A stretch of 28,706 nucleotides of DNA, from the IMG/VR virus record IMGVR_UViG_3300037488_000190, positions 1 to 28,706 of that record, one strand, 5' to 3'. Made by a program: the position numbers and the translations under genes. Below the pieces are notes generated by a model. That model had not been told where the DNA came from. It saw only the letters and a program-made list of their open reading frames with translations, and made no database searches. This stretch comes from a virus. Shown here one piece after another: positions 7,149 through 16,900 of the stretch. Position 1 is the first letter of the stretch. Each line of letters opens with the position of its first letter.

Positions 7149-8407
7149 GCCTCAGAGACGACCCCCGCTATTTCCCCCAGCCTGACGTACCCAATAACGG
7201 TAACTACGGTAGTAGCTTTGGCAGGGAGCAACTGTACTACGGCTACTCGCCTAGGTCTGCGGCTATTGATACTGCAAACGAAGCGGCGGGAGAAAAAACC
7301 TACAGTAGTGGTAAGTACACGTTTGACTCCGCAACAGGCCAATACACATGGGTTCCCGCAGGCTCTACGATTAAGAAGGATACCGCTGCCGACTATAAAA
7401 GTGGGCTGCGTGATGGTGAAGGCGGTCCCGGTGGTGATTATGGTGGCGGTGGGTACTATGGAGGGGGATTCCCCGGCGCTACCAACGTCGATGGCATTAG
7501 CGGCCCGACTACGGGTATGGCCTCTGCTATGAACGCCGCTGCCGCTGGTATAGGCAATTTTGGCAATAAGCTCGGTGGGGTTTACGGCGCAGGGCTCCGT
7601 GGCTTGTCAGACGTTATGGCTAAGAATGTAGACCCCAACTACAGTCATGAGGGGCGTCCAAACGATACCGATAAGAGCGGCATGGTAGACCTAGGTTCGT
7701 TCAATATCGGGCCCACAGGATTGACCTCAATCAGCGCCCCCACTGCAGCGGAATCGCAAGCTAGGGCAGATGCTGTTAGTGGCGTTAGTTCAGCCCCTGC
7801 AGTGTCAGATACCGGACTTAACGCTATGGATGCACCGGGGCCTGCAGAGGGCGGTTCTGCAATGACGCCAGAACAAGGCCTTGCAGCAGTTTCCGCGCAA
7901 GCTCAAACCGATTCTGGTGATTTTGGGCTCGGTTACGGGGAGGGAGCAGCCGCGCCCGCTGTCGGCAGTGGTTTTGACGGCGGTGGTTTTGACGGCGGTG
8001 GTGGAGATGGCGGCGGCGATGGCGGTGGTGGTGGAGATGGCGGTGGTGGTGGAGATGGCGGCAGCGGCCCTCAAGCCAACGGCGGGGTAGTGGGTCGTTT
8101 TGCTCACGGTGGGCTCGGCTCCCTCGGCGGCTACTCGGACGGCGGCAGGCTGCTTCGTGGTCCCGGCGACGGCGTATCAGACTCCATCCCAGCGACTATT
8201 GGCAAAGCAAAGCAACCTGCACGGCTTGCGGACGGTGAGTTCGTGGTGCCCGCACGCATTGTGTCCGAGTTGGGTAACGGCTCGACTGCGGCTGGTGCTC
8301 GTAAGCTCTACGCCATGCTTGCTCGTATTCAGGCAGGGCGTAAAAAGTCTATTGGTAAAAGCAAAGTGGCTGTTAACTCCCGCATGGATAAGCATCTGCC
8401 AGCATGA
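7145..8407 (+). CDS. Gly-rich putative virion protein
   Basis: This 420-aa protein is dominated by Gly, Ala, Ser and Asp. A Gly/Asp tract lies at about residues 273-309 (units GGGFD and GGGGDG). After it come ANGGVVGRFAHGG and a conserved-looking C-terminal region (about 335-400): DGVSDSIPATI, ARLADGEFVVPARIVSEL, GARKLYAMLARIQ. The last part resembles C-termini of structural proteins in several phages, but I cannot give a family name. There is no enzymatic motif. ATGA overlaps at both ends place it in the virion operon, and its GG(V/I)V-FA-GG motif also occurs in the Gln-rich protein downstream. Confidence 0.75.
   Translation: MSLRDDPRYFPQPDVPNNGNYGSSFGREQLYYGYSPRSAAIDTANEAAGEKTYSSGKYTFDSATGQYTWVPAGSTIKKDTAADYKSGLRDGEGGPGGDYGGGGYYGGGFPGATNVDGISGPTTGMASAMNAAAAGIGNFGNKLGGVYGAGLRGLSDVMAKNVDPNYSHEGRPNDTDKSGMVDLGSFNIGPTGLTSISAPTAAESQARADAVSGVSSAPAVSDTGLNAMDAPGPAEGGSAMTPEQGLAAVSAQAQTDSGDFGLGYGEGAAAPAVGSGFDGGGFDGGGGDGGGDGGGGGDGGGGGDGGSGPQANGGVVGRFAHGGLGSLGGYSDGGRLLRGPGDGVSDSIPATIGKAKQPARLADGEFVVPARIVSELGNGSTAAGARKLYAMLARIQAGRKKSIGKSKVAVNSRMDKHLPA
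7969..8073 (+). repeat. GGT/GGC/GAT-rich tandem tract coding Gly/Asp
   Basis: Short direct repeats with the core ggcggtggtggtggagat recur with an 18-bp period near 8020-8060, preceded by ggcggtggttttgac units of 15 bp. They encode GGGFD and GGGGDG units. The purity suggests replication slippage, so the tract length may vary between relatives. Confidence 0.8.
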
Positions 8408-8811
8408 AGATACAGTATGTCGCCTCAGAGTGGGTGAACTATACTTGGGACAAGGTTGAGGGGTTTATAGCTGACGCACTGGCGCATTCCAACGGGGACT
8501 ACACAGTAGCTCATGCTAAGGTATTCGTAACCCAAGGTAGGTGGGCACTGATCGTTGCAGTTGACGATTCTGGTGTTATCCACGGTGCCGCGACAGTTGA
8601 GTTTTTCAATCGCCCTGATGATCGGGTTGCATTCATTACCGCTATAGGCGGCAAGCTAGTAAGCAGTGAAGATACGTTTGAGCAACTACGGGCCTACGCA
8701 AGGTCTATGGGTGCTACAGCTATAGAAGGTGCTGCTAGGGAATCAATTGCTAGGCTGTGGCAACGCTACGGCTTCAAAGAGAAATACCGTATTGTTGGGG
8801 TAAAGCTATGA
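8404..8811 (+). CDS. GNAT-like acetyltransferase fold protein
   Basis: This 135-aa protein has an N-terminal helix, central strands (RWALIVAVDDSGVIHGAATVEF) and a C-terminal segment ARESIARLWQRYGFKEKYRIV (about 112-132) that resembles the last helix and strand of GNAT N-acetyltransferases, where a (Y/F)GF element follows a helix. The usual acetyl-CoA pyrophosphate loop (Q/RxxGxG/A) is not clear, so it may be an inactive or diverged relative. Similar short GNAT-like proteins are found among phage structural genes. It overlaps both neighbours as ATGA, so it is expressed with the virion genes. The substrate is unknown. Confidence 0.65.
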   Translation: MKIQYVASEWVNYTWDKVEGFIADALAHSNGDYTVAHAKVFVTQGRWALIVAVDDSGVIHGAATVEFFNRPDDRVAFITAIGGKLVSSEDTFEQLRAYARSMGATAIEGAARESIARLWQRYGFKEKYRIVGVKL

Positions 8812-10985
8812 ATATTCTGGACCTGAAACGCAAACTGATGCCGTTGAGCGGCTATATGGGCGGCGGCTCCCCTGCTTCTTCGAGCACCACATCAACTACG
8901 GGTTTACCCGAATGGGCTAAAGGCTACGCGCAAGAAACGCTAGCCAAACAAGCTGCGCTTTCAGATCGGCCCTATGAAGCCTATGGAGCTAACCGCATCC
9001 AAGGGTTTACCCCAATGCAGGAGCAGGCAAAACAAAATGCCTCGAACATGAACGCTGGCCCCGAGGGGTTTAGCCAAGGTATCGGTGCGTACATGTCACC
9101 ATACCAGCAGCAAGTAACGGATATCCAGAAGCGTAAAGCTGGGCAGGCGTTTGACATTATGGGTCAGCAGCAGCAGGCACAGGCGGCTCAAAAGGGTGCT
9201 TTTGGTGGTTCGCGGGCCGTGCTTGAACGCTCGTTGTTGGATCAGCAACGCCAACAGCAAATGGCTGATATCCAAGCCGCTGGGGATCAGGCAAACTTTG
9301 GTCAGGCATCCAGTCAGTTCCGTCAAGGCATTAACCAAGGTATGGATGTCAACCGGCTGCAGTCGGCTTACGGTGCACAAGAGCAGGCTATGGGGCAGCG
9401 GGGACTGGACCAAGCGTACCAAGACTACCAGAACCAGCGGGAATACCCCCAACAGCAGTTGGGCAACATGGCTAACATGATGCGTGGCCTCCCAATTGGT
9501 AGTACCACCACTGGCACCGGTTACCAAAATCCGGGCTCGCCTTCGTTCGGTCAGCAAATAGGTGCGCTGGGTACTGCAGCTTATGGCCTGAAGCAGTTCT
9601 TTGCTGACGGCGGTAGCGTCGATAGCCAGCAGAACATTGAGAGCATCGTATCCAAGTTGTTGGACCCAGCGCTTGACCAAGCTGAAGAAGCGGCGAAAGC
9701 CCGTGGTGATCAAGTGCAACTGGAGGCCATCCAAACGGAAAAAGCTGCCCGTGCGTCTATGCGGCAGGGCCTCGCTTCTTTGCCCGTAGACATGGACAAG
9801 ATGCTGCCAACTGAACAGAGCATGGCCCGTGGCGGTATCGTTGCTTTTGCTGGGGGCGGTACCGGGTACAACCCCAACGCGAGCTTTTCTAGTGATACTG
9901 GGGCTAATGCCGTAGTAGAGGAACTGGAACCGGAGCTAGATGAAGAGGGCATGCGCAAAGGGCTGCTCAGAAAGCTGTACAAAGATTATCAGACTCCAGC
10001 CCCTGCGTACACGGAACAGACCCCCGAGCAACGTCTGGCGGCGGTGATGGCAGCTAGGAAAGAACTAGCAGATGCGGCTGGGCCCAGCCAATATGACGAA
10101 GAGCGTGCGAACATCAAGCGCATACAAGAAGAAAACGCGACTAACAAAAAACGAAATATGGGGTTAGCGGCATTTGAAGCTGCTGGGGCTATGCTAGGAG
10201 GCAACGACTTAGCTCGTGGTATAGGGGCGGGTCTTGGGGCATTCGGGAAGGCTTACGGTCCTGCTAATCAGGCGTCACAAGCAGAAGAACGCGCCTTGCA
10301 AAACATGCGCTTCAATTTGGCCGACGCTGAACGCAAAGAGAAGATGGGCCCGCACCGTGAGGCTCAAGGGCTAGTTGCTGCCGCTGAACAAAACCGGCGT
10401 GCCGCTCACGCAGCTAGACAAGAAGAGAACTACCGCCAACGAACAAACATGCAAGGCATCCTTGCGGCGACTAAACCCCCAAAAGAAGCAGCGGAAGCAA
10501 AACTGCCTGAGGCAGCACTTGCTGCTGTAACTGCGTACCGGCTAAACCCAACCCCTGAGAATAAAATAAAAGCGAATGCCGCTATGGAAGTGTTGAGTGC
10601 ATCGCGTACCACCGACATTGGACCCACAAGGCAGGGTGTTGAGACCACAAGACTAACGGACGCAGCGGGTGTAGCTGCTACTAGAACCAATGCAAGCATC
10701 AATGCTCTGGTGGAGAAAGGTAAGCTGTTAGACCCCGCGTTCCAAGAAGCTCTCTCAAAAGGTGACTCGGTTGGTATGGAAGCAGCTAAGAATGCTATGT
10801 ATGATGCCATTGCTAAACGCCAAGGTGTTGCCTCTGCCAAACCTGCCGCCGCTGCGGGTGCTGGAACACCGAGGATTGAAAACATTGAAGGTGCTCCACC
10901 GGGCGCTAAACTAGGTAAGCTGGTACCCGGTAAGGGCCACGAGGTACTAGATAGTTCTGGCAAACTTATAGGTTACGCACAATGA
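8808..10985 (+). CDS. Gln-rich internal virion/ejection protein candidate
   Basis: The ATG at 8808 (ATGA overlap with the GNAT-like gene) was chosen over an in-frame start at 8757 that would overlap by 55 bp; it gives 725 aa. Residues about 75-230 are Gln/Ala-rich and helical (MGQQQQAQAAQKGAFGGSRA), ending in a DYQNQREYPQQQL stretch. Residues about 264-350 hold FADGGSV and MARGGIVAFAGGG. The rest is a charged helical and coiled-coil region with an Ala/Gly segment near 450-490 (AAGAMLGGNDLARGIGAGLGAFG) that could touch a membrane. Size, composition and position just before the giant gene suggest an internal protein injected with the DNA, as with T7 gp14/gp15 in general layout. No enzymatic motif was found, and the role is inferred from context. 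Confidence 0.65.
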   Translation: MNILDLKRKLMPLSGYMGGGSPASSSTTSTTGLPEWAKGYAQETLAKQAALSDRPYEAYGANRIQGFTPMQEQAKQNASNMNAGPEGFSQGIGAYMSPYQQQVTDIQKRKAGQAFDIMGQQQQAQAAQKGAFGGSRAVLERSLLDQQRQQQMADIQAAGDQANFGQASSQFRQGINQGMDVNRLQSAYGAQEQAMGQRGLDQAYQDYQNQREYPQQQLGNMANMMRGLPIGSTTTGTGYQNPGSPSFGQQIGALGTAAYGLKQFFADGGSVDSQQNIESIVSKLLDPALDQAEEAAKARGDQVQLEAIQTEKAARASMRQGLASLPVDMDKMLPTEQSMARGGIVAFAGGGTGYNPNASFSSDTGANAVVEELEPELDEEGMRKGLLRKLYKDYQTPAPAYTEQTPEQRLAAVMAARKELADAAGPSQYDEERANIKRIQEENATNKKRNMGLAAFEAAGAMLGGNDLARGIGAGLGAFGKAYGPANQASQAEERALQNMRFNLADAERKEKMGPHREAQGLVAAAEQNRRAAHAARQEENYRQRTNMQGILAATKPPKEAAEAKLPEAALAAVTAYRLNPTPENKIKANAAMEVLSASRTTDIGPTRQGVETTRLTDAAGVAATRTNASINALVEKGKLLDPAFQEALSKGDSVGMEAAKNAMYDAIAKRQGVASAKPAAAAGAGTPRIENIEGAPPGAKLGKLVPGKGHEVLDSSGKLIGYAQ

Positions 10986-13900
10986 AATTCATTCCCCTCT
11001 CGGAAATCAGCGGTGTAAGCGGTGGGAATCAGGGGCGGGGTCTCCCCTCCCGTGCTGAGTGGGAGGATCGTAACCCCGGCGAGGATTACGATGAGGCGAT
11101 GAGGGCTCGTGCTCAAGCACCGGTTATGGCAGTGCAGCCTTCTGCAAGACTCAAGTTTGTACCGCTAGAGACCCCCCCGGTAGTTCAAGCCCAAGCCCCA
11201 ATAGCTCAAGCCCCGGTAGCCCGCCCAGTTCAAGCCCCAATAGCTCAAGCCCCGGTAGCCCGCCCAGTTCAAGCGCCAGTAGCTCAAGCCCCGGTAGCCC
11301 GCCCAGTTCAAGCGCCAGTAGCTCAAGCCCCGGTAGCCCGCCCAGTTCAAGCGCCAGTAGCTCAAGCCCCAGTAGCTCAAACCCCCGCTTCCGGGGGCTT
11401 TCTCGACACTATCGGCACGGGCATGAACGCTATTCGTGATTGGGCTACTGGCGTACCTGTCGGGGATGGGGACCGTAAAGGTTCTGTGCTTGAGGGCAGG
11501 CAGATACCGCAGCTTCCAGATACCGCAGCAAACCGTAAGGCTGCGGAAGAGGCCAACAGGCTAGTTGCTATTGGGGCTAAGAAAGAAGCTGATGCAAAAG
11601 CAACTAGAGAAAAGTTACGCACGGGTGCTCAAAAGGAAGACTACGGCATCACTGACTTTGCTTCAGACACCGGGCTTGATGTGGCTAAAGGTGTTGTTGG
11701 GTTTGGTGAAAGCTACGTAGGCTTGCTTAATCTGACTTCTGGCGGTGCAGCGGGGCGCGTGCTTGCTAAAGCAGGTTACAACCCCCAGAGTACGGATAAG
11801 TTCCTGACTGGCTTCCAGTCACTGACTCGTCAGAATGCTACCGAAAACGTAAAAGAAGCAGTGGGCTTTCTAGACACTTTAAAGGCGCTAGCAGTCAACC
11901 CTACAGCACTTATTGGAGGTGTTGCAGAATCCTTGCCCGGTACGGTAGCTGCTGGCGCTGTAGGTGGTCAGTTTGTACGTTTTCTAGCCGGTAAGGCCGC
12001 AGCGGAAGCGTCTAGTCTAGGACTACGTGGTGCAAGGGCGGAGAAGTTCATTGCCGACAAGATTAAAAAACAGGCTTTTAAGATTGCATCTGTTGCTGGT
12101 GGCGCTGAAGGAGCCCAAGCAGCAGGTTCTATTGCGGAAGCTGGTAGGCAGTCGGGCAGGGATTGGAATGCGTATGTGCTACCCGCCTTAGCTGCGGGTT
12201 TTGGGACTGCAGCCATTGGCGTTGTGTCTGGCAAAGTAGGGCAAAAATTAGGCATTGGCGATATAGAGACAAACATTGCTGCCCGGTCTGCTGGGATTAA
12301 GGGCGTGGGCGTAGGGGAAGGTCCGTTCCTCACTAAGTTTCTTAAAGAGATGGCTAAAGAAGGCTTCCTTGAAGAGATGCCCCAATCCGCTCAGGAACAA
12401 ATTTTTACAAACCTTGCAACGGGTAAGCCTTGGGATGAGGGCGTAGACAAAGCTGCGGCTCAAGGACTGATAACTGGTATTGCTATGGCTGGCGGGCATT
12501 CCGCTGGTGTGCAAGCGCTGCAGAAAACTTCATCTGCTGTAAAGGGTATGCAACGACAAGGCTACGTACAAGATACAAGTACTGACGGGCTTGCCGAGCT
12601 TATGGCAAGGAGCAGGGGATTTCTCACTCCTGAGGCAAGGACTACTTCCGCTGCAAGGACTACCCCCACTGCAAGAACTACCCCTGTTGCAGATGCAGAA
12701 TTTGATTTGGGAAGCGTTGGTGCGTTTTCCCCCGGTGAAGATGCAACTGCTGCTACTGACTTAGGTGAGATGGGGGCTGCTGCTCCCGGCGAAGACACAA
12801 CTGCTACTGCCGACATAGGTGATATAGGGGCTGCGGCTCCCGGCGAAGATGCAACTGTCGATACTGACTTGGGCGAGATAGGGGCGGCTACTCCCGGCGA
12901 AACTGCCAAGAAGGTTGAAGCACGCGCTAGGCGCGTAGCAGAACTCACAGCACAGATCGAAGCTAGCGGGGTATCCGCTGAAGATGCGGCGGTTATTGCT
13001 GAGAACCGTATTAACGAAGCGGAAATCAAGCAAGAAAAGCTCGGAGCAAAAGCGCCCAAAACTGCTATACCTACCAATCGCGTAGAGGAACTGACGGAAG
13101 AGCTACTTGCCGCTGGTGTTCCACCAAAAGAAGCCAAGCAGCGTGCGACTGACATCGCCAAACAGGAGGAAAAAGATGACGCTGAGGCTGCAAAAGCTGT
13201 CGGTAGACCAAGTGGAAGAAGCACTACTGTGGCTAAACAACCCGCAGGAGCTACCGCAACCGAAGGACCTACGGGAACTGAACCCGGAGGAGTGGTTCCA
13301 ACTGGAGCTACTGCTGAGGGGACTGCAGTGGGAGAAGGAACACAGCCCGCTGCAGTAGAAGAAACCCCTACCGAACCCAAAGCCCCAGCAACCGAAATAG
13401 AAACAGCGGCGGGTCAAGCGCGAGAGGCCATTAAGGAGACCAAACGGCGTGGTCGGCCTAAGCTCGTACTGACGCCTGAGCAAGAGGCTAGCAAGGTTGC
13501 TGGGGCTAAGGCTACAAAAAATGCTTATCAAAGGGCTGCTCGTGCAATAGAAACGCAGACCAAAAAACTTGAATCTGCGATCAACACCGGCAACCAGACC
13601 AACCGACGGGCTGCGTACAAAGAGCTACTCAAGTTGGAGTCGGCTATTCGTCGTACCGCTGCAGGCATAGTTGCTAAGGCCACACTTGATAAGCATCGCA
13701 ATCGCTTTACCCCTGCGGAACTTGATAGCCTCAAACGTGAAGTTGAAGCTGAGAAAACTAAGGCGCTCCCAAGCATAGGCAGTGCTGCCTACAAGTCAGA
13801 CCCTAAGCTGGGCAAAGTCACCAACGGTGCGCAGGCTATTGCGCAAATCCTGAAGACTGGCAATCCGTTCCAGCAGATGCTAGCCAAGCGCATTCGTGGG

Positions 13901-16900
13901 TTTGTAAACGGTGTCAAGATAGTGGTGGTGGAAGATGGTGCCCCGCTACCCGCGCGCTTGCAGTCTGGTGTTGCTGCAAAAAAATGGGTGGATGCCCGTG
14001 GTATGTACGTACCTAGCGAGAAGACTGTCTACATCCGTGGGGATAGTTTTGGCAACGCCCAAGGAACAAACAACGTAACCATCCTGCACGAACTGCTGCA
14101 CGCAGCAACCTACCAAAAACTGAAGTTGGGGCAGTTGGCCTTAGAGCGCGGCTGGTCATCAGACAATGCGGTGACTCTGGCTACTCAAGACTTGCAGCGC
14201 ACTATGGATAGTGCCAAGAAACGGTTTGATGAGTTGTCGGCGGCGGGCAAGCTACCCAAGTACATCCAAGACCTTAGCACGCAAGCTAAAGTATTCAGCA
14301 ACCTAGACGAGTTCCTTGCCTACGGTATGAGCGATGACGCCATGCAGACTTTCCTGCTCGGCGCTAAAGGGTACGAGGGTAACGCTAACTTCTTCAGCCG
14401 GTTTGTAAACTCCGTCCGCAACTACTTCGGCATGGACGTTGACTCTATAAATGCGCTGTCCGATTTGGTTCTGGTAACCGACAAGCTCCTGTCAGCCCGT
14501 AAGTCCCCGACCATGCGTCTTCTGGAAGCTGCGGATAAAGCTGCGGCAAAGCGGGAGGAACTGGCATTGCCATCGTGGTTTGGTGGTGACAAGACCGCAA
14601 CGTCCACCAAAGTACAGCCATCAGCTAACGTAGCGCGTTTGGCTAAGATGCTCGGCTCCAAGCTATACGGGACCCCGGATGACATAGCTCGTGTGTCCCT
14701 CAAAGAGTTGTTCCAGAATTCGTTCGATGCGATCAAAGAAGGTCTTGAGAAGAAGAACGAACCTTGGCACATAACCAAGGGCAAGATTGACATCAAAGTG
14801 GATAACAAAACTAGGACATTGGTGGTAACTGATAACGGCCCCGGTATGCCAACTAGCGTGATGGGCAATCAGTTCCTGCAGATAGCTGGTACTGTCAAGG
14901 GTACGTCCCGCGCCTCGGGCGGTCTTGGCGTAGCTAAGATGCTGTTCCTGTTTGAGAACAAGCAGCTTGAAGTTGTCTCTTTGCGTGACGGCGTGCTGTC
15001 CCGCATGTTTACCACTGGAGAAGACCTGAAGGCGGCTTTGGATGATCCTGACCGTGGCCCCACCATTACAACTTCCGCCGACCCCAAGACTATTGAGAAG
15101 TACACGAAGACCCTGTTTCCTGATGGGCACGGTACGTCTATCTCTATCCAAGTACCAGAGAGTTACAGAAACGAGTCTACCGGCGAGGACAAAGATATTG
15201 ATTTTGACCCCTACACCTTGCAGTACAGCAATGTGCTTAAACACAGTCCGCTGTTTAACGATATTGACGTTACTTTTGATCGTGGGTACGGCAGCGTAGA
15301 AAATGTAGAAATGGGCAGCAAATTTCCAGTTGCCGACTACACCCCGTTTGCCAATGTGCGTTTTGCGTGGGGCACTGCTCGCATATATGTAAGCAAGGAA
15401 ATTACTAAGGATTGGGGCGAGAATACCCACATCCTGTCTAACGGTTTGTGGCAATTTAGCAAAACTTTGAAAGACAAGCCGGGTTGGGATGGGGAGTCTA
15501 TCAAGCGTAGGTTTTACATTGATGTGACCCCCGATGAAAGCGTCAAGCCAGAAGACGCAGGCTATCCATTCGACTTAAACCGGCAAAACTTTTCTAAAGC
15601 TGCCAATGAAGACTTCAACAAAATCTTCAACTACGTTACGGCTCTGTATAGGCAAGTAGATTTTGCCTCTGAGATTAAAAACTTTGGCACCGTGCAGTAC
15701 ATAAATGCGGATGGGAGCCTGACCAAAGCTGAATTGCTAGAACCAAAAGCACCAGCAACAGCCAATGCCTTTACGCTGATTAAAGCGGGCGATGCCGTAG
15801 AAGTGCGCGACGGGGTTCTTTACGTAAACAATCGACAGGTACCCGAGCTTACGAATGACGACCTAAAGAACACGACCCTACGTATTGACGAGCTTACGAT
15901 ACCGCAGGATGAGATTGATCCATCCAAAGTCATGGTGCACGACAACATGTCGTTACCAGCGAAGAAACAGGGGGGCCCTGTATCACGCCTCTACGATTTA
16001 GAAGGTAGTGATACCAGTAGATATTCTGTTGGCTATATTCTGGACGATAAATACAGCTTTACAATTAACAATGGCGATGGCACACGTACAAAATTTGTTG
16101 GTACGCCAGAAGACATTGCGTCAGACCTTGAGGAGGTAGGAATATTAACGCCGCAAGCTGCCAGTGGCGCAACTCTTTCAGGCAATGCACGAGCCAAATT
16201 TGGCAAGCGGTATGACACGTATCTACACACGATTGGGTTGGTGTTTCACCAGCTACGCGATGCTCTTATTGCAGCAGACCCCGGATACAACACCCCGCCT
16301 AGAGGGGGCGCTAGTCTATCAGAAATAGGTGTTGGCGTAAGTTTGGACAACGAATACTATGGTGTTAGCACCATATTGCCTTTTGAGGCAATGTTTATCA
16401 ATCCTGCCACTACTGCTCTGAAGGGGGATGCTGGTCAGATTGCGGTATCCATGATAGGTACTATGCAGCATGAGTTGGCGCACTATAGGGTGCGTAGCCA
16501 CGATGCGGCTTTTGCGTCTGAGATGCAACGAGTGATGAACTTGCTGGATACCTATGATGGTATCGACATGTCGGCGGTCAAGAAAAAACTATCTGCTTTC
16601 ATCCAAAACAACAATGATATATTCACCTACCTAGACGGAGAGTTCAAAAGTGGAAATTACAAACCTACTGGAAACCGCCTCAAAGACTCTGGCTCCTTCC
16701 AAACCAGAAATGAAGGCGCTGCTGAGTCAATGGAGGGCGCTGGCCCTGCAGGAGGGTGGGGACCCAGCCTATCCAGAATCACTCAGTCAGGCACTCCAAA
16801 TGCTGGACAAGTCGGCGTCAGTGAAGGAGATGTTGATGAAGATGCAGAAGGCACAGCAGAAAGAAGCCAGCGTCAGCTAGACAAAGACGTAGACCTAGCG

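Noticed and set aside
8100-8459. 119-aa alternative-frame + strand ORF at the end of the Gly-rich gene
   Set aside because: Unlike the nested ORFs at 13176 and 16650, it has no good ribosome site, and its product is Ser/Cys/Leu-rich shadow sequence while the main frame is clearly conserved-looking there.
11192-11385. CRISPR-like direct repeats
   Set aside because: The 39-bp units are directly adjacent with no spacers and are in frame within a long ORF, so they are a coding tandem repeat.
12562-13380. 272-aa ORF on the - strand
   Set aside because: It is the antisense of Ala/Gly/Thr-rich linkers and repeats of the giant gene; the Ser/Ala/Val-rich product is a composition artefact, and no ribosome site or gene context supports it.
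14687-15136. Sensor histidine kinase as an identity for the ATPase motifs
   Set aside because: No His phospho-acceptor (H box) or dimerisation helix precedes the ATPase; the N box and G1 box are closer to Hsp90/MutL/MORC types.
15042-15299. 85-aa +1/+2-frame ORF inside the GHKL domain
   Set aside because: The main frame carries the ATPase G3 box here; the alternative product is random-looking (Thr/Leu/Pro-rich) and has no Shine-Dalgarno.
14663-15454. 263-aa ORF on the - strand inside the GHKL region
   Set aside because: The opposite strand has clear GHKL motifs in order; the antisense product shows no domain pattern.
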